64,000 nucleotides of DNA from contig NZ_JANKZL010000001.1 in NCBI RefSeq assembly GCF_027568395.1, positions 372,001 to 436,000 on the forward strand, written 5' to 3'. This document shows positions 50,161 to 59,849 of this stretch, piece after piece; position 1 is the first letter of the stretch, and the number at the start of each line of letters is the position of its first letter. Position numbers and translations under genes: made by a program. This DNA is from Aminobacter sp. HY435 (lineage in GTDB: Bacteria; Pseudomonadota; Alphaproteobacteria; Rhizobiales; Rhizobiaceae). A model generated the notes under the pieces. The model worked only from the letters and a program-made list of their open reading frames with translations. It had not been told where the DNA came from and searched no databases.

Positions 50161-51420
50161 ATGGCGGAATATTCGGCGTTTTCGCTGCTCAGGAATGCGC
50201 TCGCGGGAAACCGGGACTGGAAGCCGGCCTGGCGCAAGCCCAATCCCAAGCCATCCTACGATGTCATCGTCATCGGCGGTGGCGGGCATGGCCTGTCGAC
50301 CGCCTATTACCTAGCCAAGGAGCACGGCATCACCAATGTGGCGGTGCTGGAAAAGGGGTATCTCGGCTCCGGAAATGTCGGCCGCAACACCACGGCTGTC
50401 CGCTCCAACTACCTGTTGCCGCAGAACACCCGCTTCTACGAACATTCGATGAAGATGTGGGAAAACCTCTCCCACGACCTGAACTACAATGTGATGTTTT
50501 CCCAGCGCGGCGTGCTCAATCTTGCCCACACGCCCGGCCAGTTCGACGACTATGCCCGGCGCGGCAACGCCATGCGCCACCTCGGCGTCGACGCCCGCCT
50601 GATGACGCCGGCCGAGATTGCCCGCCGGGTGCCTGGCCTGGACATGTCGCGGTCGGCGCGTTTCCCGATCCATGGCGGCCTGATGCAGGAACGCGCCGGC
50701 ACGGCACGACATGACGCCGTTGCCTGGGGCTACGCGCGCGGCGCCGACCGGCGCGGGGTCGACATCATCGAGAACTGCGAAGTGACCGGTTTCCTGCGTG
50801 ACGGCGACCGCGTCGTCGGCGTGGCGACGTCACGTGGCGAAATCCGCGCCGGGAAGGTTGCGGTCGCGGTGGCCGGCAGCACCGGGCGCGTGATGCGGAT
50901 GGCCGGCATCGACCGCATGCCCATCGAAAGCCAGGTCCTGCAGGCCTTCGTGTCGGAATCGCTGAAACCGTTCCTCGACACCGTCGTCACCTTCGGCATG
51001 GGCCATTTCTATGTCGGCCAGTCCGACAAGGGCGGCCTGATCTACGGCGGCGACCTCGACGGCTACAACAGCTATGCCCAGCGCGGCAGCCTGCCCATCG
51101 TCGAGGAAGTGATGAGCGAGATGCTGGCACTGTTTCCGTCGCTCGCCACGGTGCGCGTCCTGCGTTCGTGGGGCGGCATCTGCGACATGTCGATGGACGG
51201 CTCGCCGATCATCACCAAAGGCCCCCTGCCCGGCATGTATCTGAACTGCGGCTGGTGCTACGGCGGCTTCAAGGCAACGCCTGCGTCCGGCTTCTGCTTT
51301 GCCCATACGATCGCAAGGGACGCGCCGCATGAGCTCAACGCCGGGTTCACGCTGGACCGTTTCAGCCGGGGCGCGGTCATCGATGACAAGGGCCAGGGCC
51401 CGACGCCACGCCTGCATTAG
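50161..51420 (+). CDS. soxB: Sarcosine oxidase subunit beta
   Basis: This 419-residue protein begins MAEYSAFSLLRNAL and carries the FAD motif VIVIGGGGHGLSTAYYL near 35-51, SGNVGRNTTAVRSNYL, and the C-terminal GWCYGGFKATPASG. It is the catalytic flavin subunit of the heterotetrameric (alpha-beta-gamma-delta) sarcosine oxidase, which demethylates sarcosine to glycine with formaldehyde or methylene-THF. ATG 50161 matches the family start. Another ATG four codons upstream (50149) is unlikely. It is the first gene of soxBDAG. Confidence 0.95.
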   Translation: MAEYSAFSLLRNALAGNRDWKPAWRKPNPKPSYDVIVIGGGGHGLSTAYYLAKEHGITNVAVLEKGYLGSGNVGRNTTAVRSNYLLPQNTRFYEHSMKMWENLSHDLNYNVMFSQRGVLNLAHTPGQFDDYARRGNAMRHLGVDARLMTPAEIARRVPGLDMSRSARFPIHGGLMQERAGTARHDAVAWGYARGADRRGVDIIENCEVTGFLRDGDRVVGVATSRGEIRAGKVAVAVAGSTGRVMRMAGIDRMPIESQVLQAFVSESLKPFLDTVVTFGMGHFYVGQSDKGGLIYGGDLDGYNSYAQRGSLPIVEEVMSEMLALFPSLATVRVLRSWGGICDMSMDGSPIITKGPLPGMYLNCGWCYGGFKATPASGFCFAHTIARDAPHELNAGFTLDRFSRGAVIDDKGQGPTPRLH

Positions 51421-51432
51421 GGGTTCGACAGA

Positions 51433-51732
51433 ATGCTGATCACTTGTCCCCATTGCGGCCCGCGCGACATCTCCGAATTCGCCTATCAGGGCGAAGGCGG
51501 CCGCACGCGCCCCGATCCGGCCTCGACCGATCTCGAAGCCTGGAACGCCTATGTCTATCAGCGACTGAACACGGCCGGCGCCCACGACGAGATCTGGCAG
51601 CACGCGGGCGGTTGCCGCTCGCACCTGGCCGTCGTACGCGACACGCTTACCCACGAAATCGCAAGCGTGCGCTTCGCCCGCGAGCATGGCGCTCCGGCGC
51701 ATGGCCGCCGCAAGCCGGGAGCCAGAAAATGA
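51433..51732 (+). CDS. soxD: Sarcosine oxidase subunit delta
   Basis: This 99-residue protein has the zinc ligands C5, C8, H57 and C61 (MLITCPHCG; WQHAGGC), spaced as in known SoxD. It stabilises the complex. It starts 12 bp after soxB and overlaps soxA by four bases (ATGA). The C-terminal basic tail is family-typical. Confidence 0.95.
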   Translation: MLITCPHCGPRDISEFAYQGEGGRTRPDPASTDLEAWNAYVYQRLNTAGAHDEIWQHAGGCRSHLAVVRDTLTHEIASVRFAREHGAPAHGRRKPGARK

Positions 51733-54722
51733 GCTCGCGCCGCACCGCTGCCGGTGGCCGTATCGACCGCCTCCGCACGATCCGCTTCACCTTCGACGGC
51801 AGGGCTTATGCCGGCTTTCAGGGCGACACCCTCGCCTCTGCGCTGCTTGCCAACGGGGTCTCGCTGCTTGCCCGTTCGTTCAAGTATCACCGTCCGCGCG
51901 GTGTCCTGACATCAGGGATCGACGAACCCAACGCCCTGGTGACCGTCCTGCGCGGCGATATCCGCGAACCGAACATTCCGGCGACCATGGTCGAAATTTA
52001 CGACGGTCTCGTCGCCGTCAGCCAGAACCGCTTCCCCTCCCTTGCCTATGACGTCAGCGCCATCAACCAGCTCGGCGGCAAGTTCATCTCGGCCGGTTTC
52101 TACTACAAGACGTTCATGGGACCGGTGGTCGGGCCGCTGAAAGGCACCCGATTCTGGATGCTTTGCGAAAAGGTCATTCGCCGCGCCGCCGGTCTCGGCC
52201 GCGCCGGCCTTGCCCCCGATCCGGCCCGCTACGAACGAATGAATGCGTTCTGCGACGTTTTGGTCGTCGGCTCCGGCCCAGCGGGCCTTGCCGCGGCGCG
52301 CGAGGCCGCGGCAAGCGGCGCACGCGTCATCCTGACCGAGCTCGACCCACAGTTTGGCGGATCGGCCAACTGGTCGGGCGAGACCATCGACGGCGAACCA
52401 TCGAAAGCGTGGGCTTCCGATATCGTCGGCGAGCTTCGCGACCACGACAACGTCCGTCTGCTCAAGCGCACCACCGTCTGGGGCTACTATGACGGCAATA
52501 CGCTGGCCGCGATCGAGCGTGTCGGCGATCACAAGGACGCACCCGCCAAGGGCGCGCCACGTCACCGGCACTGGACCATCCGTGCGAAGAACGTCGTTCT
52601 GGCCACCGGGGCTTTCGAACGCCCGCTGGTGTTCCCCGGCAACGACCGGCCTGGCGTGATGATGGCGAGTGCAGCCCAGCGCTACGCCAACCTGTATGGC
52701 GTGCTGCCGGGCGAAAAGATCGCGATATTCACCAACAACGACAGCGCCTACCGCGCAGCCGTAGCCCTCAACAAGGCCGGTGCAACGATCGCCGCCATTG
52801 TCGACGTCCGTCCGGAAATCTCAGAAGATTGCCGCGCGCTCGCCCGCCAATGCGGGGCCGAGCTTCTGGTTGGCCACGCGGTTGTCGGCACGGCAGGCGG
52901 CAAGAAGCTGACCGGCATCAAGGTAGCGCAATTCGCTATCGCAGCCGGAGCCTTGCCCAGCGGTGGCCACAACATCGAGACCGACTGCCTGCTGATGTCC
53001 GGCGGCTGGTCGCCGACCATTCATCTCGCCAGCCAGGCTGGCGCCCGTCCCCTGTGGAACGAGGCGCTGCAGGCCTTCCTGCCGCCCGAAGCAGGCCAGG
53101 GCTGGATCGGCGCCGGCGCCTTCAACGGCACCTTTTCGACCGCGGATGCCATCGCCGAAGGCTTTGCCGCGGGCCGTGCCGCGCTGGACCTTCCCCGCGT
53201 CGAGCCAGGCACGCCGCACGTCGAGCCGGCACCGCTCGATCCGCGCCCCGCACCCGTGTTCGAGATCAGGGCCAAGGGGAAGGCCTTCGTCGATTTCCAG
53301 CACGACGTCACGGCGGACGACGTCCGCCTGGCCCACCTCGAAGGTTTCGTCTCGGTCGAGCACCTCAAGCGCTACACCACGCTAGGCATGGCGACCGACC
53401 AGGGCAAGGGCTCGAACGTGCCGGGCCTCGCCATCATGGCCGAAGCGGTCGGCAAGCCGATCCCGGAGGTCGGCACAACCCGCTTCCGGCCACCATACGC
53501 GCCCGTTTCGGTCGGCGCGCTGGCCGCCGAGCGCTTCGGCGACCTCAAGCCCGAGCGGCTGACGCCGATGCATGACTGGCATCTGGAAAACGGCGCGACC
53601 ATGTATTCGGCCGGCCTGTGGTTCCGGCCAATGATCTATGGCGAGGCAGGCGAAACGATCGAGCAGGCCTATGTGCGCGAGGCCAGGACGACGCGCGAAA
53701 CGGCCGGCATCGTCGACGTCTCGACCCTCGGCAAGATCGCGGTGCAGGGCCCGGATGCCGCCGAATTCCTCGACCGTGTCTATTCCAACGTCTTCTCGAC
53801 GCTGGCCGTCGGCAAGGCGCGCTATGGCCTGATGCTGCGCGAGGACGGTCTTGTCTTCGACGACGGGACCACCTGGCGGCTCGGCGAGCACGACTTCCTG
53901 ATGACCACCACGACGGCCAATGCCGGCAAGGTGATGCAGCACCTCGAATATTTCCTCGATGTCGTCTGGCCTGAACTCAAAGTGCACCTGACCTCGGTCA
54001 CCGACCAGTGGGCCGGTGCGGCGATCGGCGGGCCGAAGGCCCGGGAAATCCTGGCGTCATGCGTCACCGGCACCAGGGTCGACAACGAGGTCCTGCCTTT
54101 CATGGGCATCGTCCATGGCGAGATTTCGGGCGCGCCCGTCATGATCTGCCGCCTGTCCTTCTCCGGCGAGATGGCCTTCGAGGTCTATTCAGGCGCTGGC
54201 CACGGCACCCATGTCTGGGAAGCACTGGTCGAGGCCGGCAAGCCTTGCGGCATGGTGCCCTATGGGCTCGAGGCCCTGGGCACGATGCGCATCGAAAAGG
54301 GCCACGTCACTGGTGCCGAGATCGACGGACGCACCTCGGCGCGCGACCTGCATCTCGGCTGGATGCTGTCCAAGAAGAAACCGTTCATCGGCTCGGCAAT
54401 GATGGACCGCGAGGGTATTGTCGCCCCCGGCAGGCTCGAACTGGTCGGGCTGATTTCGCTCGACAACCGTCCGCTCGCCGGCGGCAGCCACGTCGTCATG
54501 GAAGCCTACCCGGAAAACCCGCATGGCTCGCTCGGCCACATCACCGCCGCCTGCTTCTCGCCGGCGCTGGGCAAATACATCGCGCTGGCGCTGGTGTCGG
54601 GCGGCAAGGCGCGCCATGGCTCCCGCGCCCACGTCTCCGACCCGTTGCGCGGCCGGTTCGGCCCGGTCGAGATCGTCAGCCACCATTTCTTCGACCCCGA
54701 AGGGAAGCGCATGCATGGTTGA
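51729..54722 (+). CDS. soxA: Sarcosine oxidase subunit alpha
   Basis: This 997-residue protein has an N-terminal ferredoxin-like region (TIRFTFDGRAYAGFQGDTLASALL), a central NAD-binding Rossmann domain (VLVVGSGPAGLAAAREAA near 177) and a second FAD-type motif. The C-terminal GcvT domain (about 600-990) binds THF and captures the formaldehyde from beta (LSFSGEMAFEVYSG). It overlaps soxD (4 bp) and soxG (8 bp), so translation of the operon is coupled. Confidence 0.95.
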   Translation: MSSRRTAAGGRIDRLRTIRFTFDGRAYAGFQGDTLASALLANGVSLLARSFKYHRPRGVLTSGIDEPNALVTVLRGDIREPNIPATMVEIYDGLVAVSQNRFPSLAYDVSAINQLGGKFISAGFYYKTFMGPVVGPLKGTRFWMLCEKVIRRAAGLGRAGLAPDPARYERMNAFCDVLVVGSGPAGLAAAREAAASGARVILTELDPQFGGSANWSGETIDGEPSKAWASDIVGELRDHDNVRLLKRTTVWGYYDGNTLAAIERVGDHKDAPAKGAPRHRHWTIRAKNVVLATGAFERPLVFPGNDRPGVMMASAAQRYANLYGVLPGEKIAIFTNNDSAYRAAVALNKAGATIAAIVDVRPEISEDCRALARQCGAELLVGHAVVGTAGGKKLTGIKVAQFAIAAGALPSGGHNIETDCLLMSGGWSPTIHLASQAGARPLWNEALQAFLPPEAGQGWIGAGAFNGTFSTADAIAEGFAAGRAALDLPRVEPGTPHVEPAPLDPRPAPVFEIRAKGKAFVDFQHDVTADDVRLAHLEGFVSVEHLKRYTTLGMATDQGKGSNVPGLAIMAEAVGKPIPEVGTTRFRPPYAPVSVGALAAERFGDLKPERLTPMHDWHLENGATMYSAGLWFRPMIYGEAGETIEQAYVREARTTRETAGIVDVSTLGKIAVQGPDAAEFLDRVYSNVFSTLAVGKARYGLMLREDGLVFDDGTTWRLGEHDFLMTTTTANAGKVMQHLEYFLDVVWPELKVHLTSVTDQWAGAAIGGPKAREILASCVTGTRVDNEVLPFMGIVHGEISGAPVMICRLSFSGEMAFEVYSGAGHGTHVWEALVEAGKPCGMVPYGLEALGTMRIEKGHVTGAEIDGRTSARDLHLGWMLSKKKPFIGSAMMDREGIVAPGRLELVGLISLDNRPLAGGSHVVMEAYPENPHGSLGHITAACFSPALGKYIALALVSGGKARHGSRAHVSDPLRGRFGPVEIVSHHFFDPEGKRMHG

Positions 54723-55302
54723 GCAACAATCACCGCTCGAACCGGTATTCCGACCGGGATCGCACGGCAACTTCGCCGACGGCGTCGGCGTGACTCTTTC
54801 CGAGATCGCCCCCTGCTCGATCATCCAGCTTGCCGCCTGGCCGGGCGAGGAAAAGAAGCTGATGGTTGTAATCGGCTCCGTCACCGGCCTCAAGCTGGCC
54901 GACGGTGCGGGCGCCGGCGCGTCTTCCGACCGCTACTCAGCCTTCGGCTTCGCCCCCGGCAAGTTCCTCGTCATCGACGCCTCGGAAGGACTTGCCACCA
55001 CCTTGGCCGCCAAGGTCGCGCCTGCAGTCGGAACCGTCACCGACCTGTCGCACGGCCGCATCGCCATCCGCATCGAGGGTGCGAAGGCCGAATGGGTCCT
55101 GGGCAAACTTTTCGCCATCGACCTTGCGCTTGCTGCGTTCCCGCTCGGGTCCGGTATCTCGACAACCCATCACGACATCTTCACGCTGATGCAGCGAAGC
55201 GGACCGCAGCGCTTCGACCTCTACGTCTTCCGCTCCTTTGCCCGTTCGTTCTGGAAGATGTTGTGCCATGCCGCCGACGAAGTCGGCTACGAGGTCAGGT
55301 AG
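54715..55302 (+). CDS. soxG: Sarcosine oxidase subunit gamma
   Basis: This 195-residue protein matches SoxG, with LSHGRIAIRIEGAKAEWVLGK (near 110-130), STTHHDIFTLMQR and a C-terminal FARSFWKMLCHAADEVGYEV. It packs against alpha in the complex. It overlaps soxA by eight bases and is followed 29 bp later by a RidA-family gene. Confidence 0.93.
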   Translation: MVEQQSPLEPVFRPGSHGNFADGVGVTLSEIAPCSIIQLAAWPGEEKKLMVVIGSVTGLKLADGAGAGASSDRYSAFGFAPGKFLVIDASEGLATTLAAKVAPAVGTVTDLSHGRIAIRIEGAKAEWVLGKLFAIDLALAAFPLGSGISTTHHDIFTLMQRSGPQRFDLYVFRSFARSFWKMLCHAADEVGYEVR

Positions 55303-55331
55303 TCACCCAAGGCTATTTGAAGGGAACCGTG

Positions 55332-55727
55332 ATGGAATTCATCAATTCGCCCGAGGCCCAGGCGATCAAGCTGCCGTTCAGCCAGGCCGTCCGCGTCGGC
55401 GACGTGCTTTACCTGTCCGGTGCGCTCGGCAACCGGCCGGGAACACTGGAGCTCGTTCCCGGCGGGATCGAAGCCGAGACGCACCAGACGATGGAGAACA
55501 TCAAGTCGGTTCTCGAGGAGAACGGCCTCGGCATGGCCGACATCTTCAAGTGCACGGTCATGCTGGCCGACATGTCCAGATGGCCCGAGTTCAACAAGGT
55601 CTATGTCAGCTACTTCGACCCGGACCGGCTGCCGGCGCGGTCGGCTTTCGGAGCAAGCGGCCTGGCGCTGGGCGCCCAGGTCGAACTCGAGTGCTGTGCC
55701 TATGCAGGCAACAGGCCGAAGGCCTGA
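55332..55727 (+). CDS. RidA (YjgF/YER057c/UK114) family protein
   Basis: This 131-residue RidA-fold protein has LYLSGALGNRPGT, QTMENIKSVLEENGLG and the key Arg in PARSAFG (R103, matching Arg105 of RidA). The Arg is kept, so imine/enamine deaminase activity is possible. It lies after soxBDAG. Sarcosine and glycine oxidation produce imines, so hydrolysis of such intermediates is a plausible job. AGGGA precedes the ATG. Confidence 0.88.
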   Translation: MEFINSPEAQAIKLPFSQAVRVGDVLYLSGALGNRPGTLELVPGGIEAETHQTMENIKSVLEENGLGMADIFKCTVMLADMSRWPEFNKVYVSYFDPDRLPARSAFGASGLALGAQVELECCAYAGNRPKA

Positions 55728-56438
55728 CTACTTCAGGAACTGCACCCATTCTTCCTGCGGCGCGCGGTCGGTGCGGAAGGTGCTTTCGGGCTTGCTGGTG
55801 TCCTCATGGCCCAGCGCCATGCCGCAGACCACGACTTCCTCCTCGGGAATGCCGAGCACCGGCCGGATCTGGCGGTGATAGGGCGCAAACGCCGCCTGCG
55901 GGCAGGTGTGCAGCCCCCTCGCCCGCGCCGCGATCATGATGTTCTGCAGGAACATGCCATAGTCGATCCACGAGCCCTGGTTGAGCCGGCGGTCAATGGT
56001 GAAGATCATGCCCACAGGCGCGTCGAAGAAGACGAAGTTGCGGTCGTGCTGGGCCCGCATCCGGTCGACGTCGCGGCGGCCAATGCCGAGCGTGCTGTAG
56101 AGCCCGAAGCCGTTGGCGCGGCGGCGGCCAAGATAGGGCTCGAAGAACTGGTCAGGGTAATATTTGTACTCGTCCCACACGGCCTTTTCGGCACGCACGC
56201 CCGAGTTGAGGATCGCTTCGCCGATGCCGCGCAGCGTCTCGCCCGAGGTCACATAGACCTTCCACGGCTGCATGTTGGTGCCCGACGGCGCACGCGCGGC
56301 AACGTCGAGGATATCGCTGATGACGCTGTCTTCGACGGGAGTCGGCAGAAAGGCACGTACCGAGCGGCGCGAAATGATCGCCTCGTCGACAATCGTCGTC
56401 TCGTCAAGCTCTTGCGGTTTTTGGTCCGGTGCCAGCAT
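55728..56438 (-). CDS. Nitroreductase family protein
   Basis: This 236-residue FMN flavoprotein has SRRSVRAFLPTPV (phosphate-binding Arg), AARAPSGTNMQPWKVYV and the C-terminal GMALGHED. It reduces nitro or quinone substrates with NAD(P)H. It does not look like the B12-ligand enzyme BluB, despite the corrinoid setting. Of several candidate starts (56480, 56456, 56438), ATG 56438 has GGGA seven bases upstream. Its stop codon abuts that of the convergent RidA gene with no gap. Confidence 0.85.
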   Translation of the reverse strand: MLAPDQKPQELDETTIVDEAIISRRSVRAFLPTPVEDSVISDILDVAARAPSGTNMQPWKVYVTSGETLRGIGEAILNSGVRAEKAVWDEYKYYPDQFFEPYLGRRRANGFGLYSTLGIGRRDVDRMRAQHDRNFVFFDAPVGMIFTIDRRLNQGSWIDYGMFLQNIMIAARARGLHTCPQAAFAPYHRQIRPVLGIPEEEVVVCGMALGHEDTSKPESTFRTDRAPQEEWVQFLK

Positions 56439-56621
56439 CGGCTGTTCCCATAACATCGATCTGTTCGGAACGCCCCACATCGCCCGTCCGAACCGAGCCT
56501 TTGCACTCTCACCAAGAGACTCGCAAGAGAAACTTGCTGGACCATGAAAAATGCCTTGAAATATTCACGGCGATACCGTCGAATGAAAATCTGAACCGAA
56601 TTTTCACGAGGATCGCCGGAC

Positions 56622-57215
56622 GTGAGCCCCATCGACGCGCAGGCACGCAAGGAAGGCGACGTCGCCAGCGACCTGCTCGCCAACGACCTGCGGGCGCTGC
56701 GCAAGTCGCGCGGGCTGACGCTGGCCGAGATCGCCCTCAAGCTTGGTCGCTCGGTCGGCTGGGTCAGCCAGGTCGAGCGCGGACTGTCGACGCCGTCGAT
56801 CGGCGATCTCAGGGCATTTGCCGAACTGTTCGGCGTGCCGATCAGCCTGTTCTTCGCCCACGAAGCCACCAGCGAGGTCGAGCGTGGCGTCGTTGTCCGC
56901 GCGGGCCGGCGGCGCACCCTCGGCAGCAACGAATCCGGCCTGGTCGAAGAGCTACTGTCACCCGACCTCGGCGGCAGCTTCGAGATGCTGCGCTCGATCT
57001 TCGCGCCCGGCGCCGGCATGGCCAGGCCGGTGACGCGCCCCACCGAAGAGGCTGGCTACGTCGTCTCGGGCGGCTTCGACATCGAGATCGACGGCATCTG
57101 GCACAGTCTCAATGAAGGCGACAGTTTCCGCTTCGACCACAAGCCATTCCGGTGGCGAAACCCCGGCGTGGTGCCGGCGGTCGTCATCTGGGTCGTATCG
57201 CCACCGGTCTACTGA
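56622..57215 (+). CDS. XRE-cupin transcriptional regulator
   Basis: This 197-residue protein has an N-terminal XRE helix-turn-helix at about 20-75 (LRALRKSRGLTLAEIALKLGRSVGWVSQVERG) and a C-terminal cupin barrel at about 100-195 (EEAGYVVSGGFDIEIDG, FRFDHKPFRWRNPG). Such regulators often control amino-acid, polyamine or N-methyl catabolism and bind the substrate in the cupin. It directly precedes the DMGDH-HAD-aminotransferase-DMGDH operon and is its natural candidate regulator. The GTG start has GAGGA upstream. Confidence 0.9.
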   Translation: MSPIDAQARKEGDVASDLLANDLRALRKSRGLTLAEIALKLGRSVGWVSQVERGLSTPSIGDLRAFAELFGVPISLFFAHEATSEVERGVVVRAGRRRTLGSNESGLVEELLSPDLGGSFEMLRSIFAPGAGMARPVTRPTEEAGYVVSGGFDIEIDGIWHSLNEGDSFRFDHKPFRWRNPGVVPAVVIWVVSPPVY

Positions 57216-57232
57216 GAGAAACCATGTATTCG

Positions 57233-57372
57233 ACCCCCGCTCCGTCTCGGCTGCGCCTCGACACCTCTCCCCCGATCGACGGGGGAAAGGAAGAGCGCGT
57301 GGACCGCCGCAGGCGGTTCCTCTCCCTTGGGCGGGGGGAGAGGTGGTTTGCGCAGCAAGCCGGAGTGGGGGT
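57233..57372. repeat. Palindromic intergenic mosaic repeat (RIME-like), copy 2
   Basis: The element runs from ACCCCCGCTCCG (57233-57244) to CGGAGTGGGGGT (57361-57372), with two internal hairpins built on CCTCTCCC/GGGAGAGG-type arms. It is shorter than copy 1 at 1235-1431 (140 against 197 bp) but in the same orientation and nearly identical at its right end. It sits between the XRE-cupin and DMGDH genes. The ribosome-binding site of the DMGDH gene lies just outside it. Confidence 0.75.
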
Positions 57373-57395
57373 GCTTCAACAAGGAGCCGTTTCCG

Positions 57396-59849
57396 ATGGC
57401 TGAACTCCCCTCTTCTGCACGCGTGGTGATCATCGGCGGAGGCGCGGTCGGCGTCTCCTCGCTCTATCATCTCGCCAAGGCCGGCTGGACCGACTGCGTG
57501 CTGCTCGAAAAGAACGAGCTGACCTCTGGCTCGACCTGGCATGCCGCCGGCAACGTGCCGACCTTCTCGTCGTCCTGGTCGCTGATGAACATGCAGCGCT
57601 ATTCGACCGAGCTCTATCGCGGGCTGGCGGCCGAGGTCGACTACCCGATGAACTATCACGTCACCGGCTCGATCCGCCTCGCCCACACCAAAGAGCGCAT
57701 ACAGGAGTTCCAGCGCGCCAAGGGCATGGGCCGCTACCAGGGCATGGACATCGACGTCATCGGCCTCGACGAGATCAGGCGCCACTATCCCTTCGTCGAG
57801 ACGCATGACCTCAAGGGCGCGCTCTACGATCCCAACGACGGCGACATCGACCCGGCGCAGTTGACCCAGGCGCTGGCCAAGGGCGCGCGCGACATGGGAG
57901 CCAGGATCATCCGCTTCTGCCCGGTGATTTCAGTCCGCCGCGACAGGGACGAATGGGTCGTGGCGACCGAAAAGGGCGAGATCCGCTGCGAGAAGGTGGT
58001 CAACGCCGCCGGCTATCGCGCGGCTGAAGTGGGAAAAATGTTCGGCCGCGACGTGCCGATGATGGTGATGAGCCACCAGTACATCCTGTTCGACGAAATC
58101 CCAGAGCTCGCCGCATGGTCGCGGGAAGCTGGCCAAAAGCTGCCGCTGCTGCGCGACGTCGACACTTCTTATTACCTCCGCCAGGAAAAGAACGGCATGA
58201 ACCTCGGCCCCTATGAGCGCAACTGCCGTGCCCATTGGGCGACGCCCGACGACCGGATGCCGGACGATTTCTCCTTCCAGCTCTACCCCGACGATCTCGA
58301 GCGGCTGGAATGGTATCTCGACGACGCCGTCCGCCGCGTGCCGATCCTCGCCACCGCCGGCCTGTCCAAGGTCATCAACGGACCGATCCCCTATGCACCC
58401 GACGGCAACCCGCTGATCGGCCCGATGCCCGGCGTGCCCAACGCCTACGAGGCCTGCGTCTTCACCTTCGGCATCGCCCAGGCGGGCGGCGCCGGCAAGG
58501 TGCTGGCCGAATGGGTGACGCAAGGCGAAACCGAATGGGACATGTGGTCCTGCGACCCGCGCCGCTTCACCTCGTTCGCCTCGGCACCCGACTATGCGGT
58601 GGCCAAGGGCATGGAGGTCTACGGCCACGAATACGCCATCCACTTCCCCCGCCACGCCTGGCCCGCAGCGCGTGACCGCAAGCTTTCGCCCATCCACGAC
58701 CGGATCGCCGCCCTCGGCGCGCAGTTCAACGCCTACAATGGCTGGGAACGCGCCACCTGGTACGCAAAGCCGGGCGACGACACGTCGGACGAATCGACCC
58801 AGACCTTTGCCCGCTCGGGCCCGTGGGAGCAAAGAATCCGCGAGGAATGCCTCGCCGTGCGCGATGCCGCCGGCATTCTCGACCTGCCCGGCTTCAGCCG
58901 CTTCAACCTCGACGGTCCTGGTGCTGCGGCATGGCTTGAGACGCAGGTCACCGGCACGGTCCCCAAGGTCGGCCGCATCGGGCTCTGCTATTTCGCCGAC
59001 GATCACGGCCGCATCGTCACCGAGATGTCGGTTGTCCGCCACTCCGAAGACTTGTTGACGCTGATCACGGCTGCCGTCGCCCAGTGGCACGATTTCGAAT
59101 GGCTGAAGTCGCACATGCCTGCCGATGCCAACTTCAAGCTCATCGACCGCACTGAGGAATACTCGACGCAAATCCTCGCCGGACCCAATTCGCGGAAAAT
59201 CCTGGTCGAAGTCTGCGAGGCAGACCTTGCAGCACCGTGGCTGACGCATCAGGAGACCACCATCGCCGGACGCTGGGCCAAGTTGGTGCGCGTCTCCTTC
59301 GCCGGCGAACTCGGCTGGGAAATCCACACCAGGGTGGCCGACACGGCCACAGTGTTCGACGCCGTCTGGGCCGCCGGCCAGAAGCATGGGCTGAAGCCGT
59401 TCGGCATGTTCGCGCTGGATTCGCTGCGGCTCGAAAAAGGCTACCGTGCCTGGAAGGGCGACCTGTCGACCGACTACACCATCCTGCAGGGCGGGCTCGA
59501 TCGCTTCGTCAAATGGGACAAGCCGGAGTTTCGCGGCAAGGCAGCCTTGCTCAACGAAAAACAGCAAGGCGTGAAAAAGCGCTTCGTCACGCTTGTGATC
59601 GACCATCCCGGCGACTGCGACGCGCCCTATATGTCGACGCTCTGGCACAATGGCTCAATTGTCGGTGAGACCACGTCAGGAGGCTGGGGCCACAGGGTGG
59701 ACAAATCGATCGCGCTGGGCATGCTGCGTGCCGATCTGGCCGTGCCGGGCGTTACCATCGAAGTCGAGATTTTCGGGGAGCGCTTCAGCGCCACGGTCCA
59801 GCAGGATAGACCCTTGTGGGATCCCGAAAACGAAAGGCTACGCTCCTGA
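57396..59849 (+). CDS. Dimethylglycine dehydrogenase-like FAD/GcvT protein
   Basis: This 817-residue fusion has an FAD domain with VIIGGGAVGVSSLYHLA (about 11-27), the covalent flavin-linkage motif SGSTWHAAG near 47-55 and FTFGIAQAGGAGKVLAEW near 360. A C-terminal GcvT folate domain follows (about 420-815; SFAGELGWEIHT). It resembles mitochondrial DMGDH and sarcosine dehydrogenase. AAGGAG lies nine bases before ATG 57396. Its stop overlaps the HAD gene start (TGATG). Substrate unknown within the N-methyl amine group. Confidence 0.92.
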   Translation: MAELPSSARVVIIGGGAVGVSSLYHLAKAGWTDCVLLEKNELTSGSTWHAAGNVPTFSSSWSLMNMQRYSTELYRGLAAEVDYPMNYHVTGSIRLAHTKERIQEFQRAKGMGRYQGMDIDVIGLDEIRRHYPFVETHDLKGALYDPNDGDIDPAQLTQALAKGARDMGARIIRFCPVISVRRDRDEWVVATEKGEIRCEKVVNAAGYRAAEVGKMFGRDVPMMVMSHQYILFDEIPELAAWSREAGQKLPLLRDVDTSYYLRQEKNGMNLGPYERNCRAHWATPDDRMPDDFSFQLYPDDLERLEWYLDDAVRRVPILATAGLSKVINGPIPYAPDGNPLIGPMPGVPNAYEACVFTFGIAQAGGAGKVLAEWVTQGETEWDMWSCDPRRFTSFASAPDYAVAKGMEVYGHEYAIHFPRHAWPAARDRKLSPIHDRIAALGAQFNAYNGWERATWYAKPGDDTSDESTQTFARSGPWEQRIREECLAVRDAAGILDLPGFSRFNLDGPGAAAWLETQVTGTVPKVGRIGLCYFADDHGRIVTEMSVVRHSEDLLTLITAAVAQWHDFEWLKSHMPADANFKLIDRTEEYSTQILAGPNSRKILVEVCEADLAAPWLTHQETTIAGRWAKLVRVSFAGELGWEIHTRVADTATVFDAVWAAGQKHGLKPFGMFALDSLRLEKGYRAWKGDLSTDYTILQGGLDRFVKWDKPEFRGKAALLNEKQQGVKKRFVTLVIDHPGDCDAPYMSTLWHNGSIVGETTSGGWGHRVDKSIALGMLRADLAVPGVTIEVEIFGERFSATVQQDRPLWDPENERLRS

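Noticed and set aside
55728-56438. BluB (B12 lower-ligand synthesis) for the nitroreductase gene
   Set aside because: The corrinoid context is tempting, but the SRRSVRAFLPTPV start and overall layout are those of ordinary nitroreductases.
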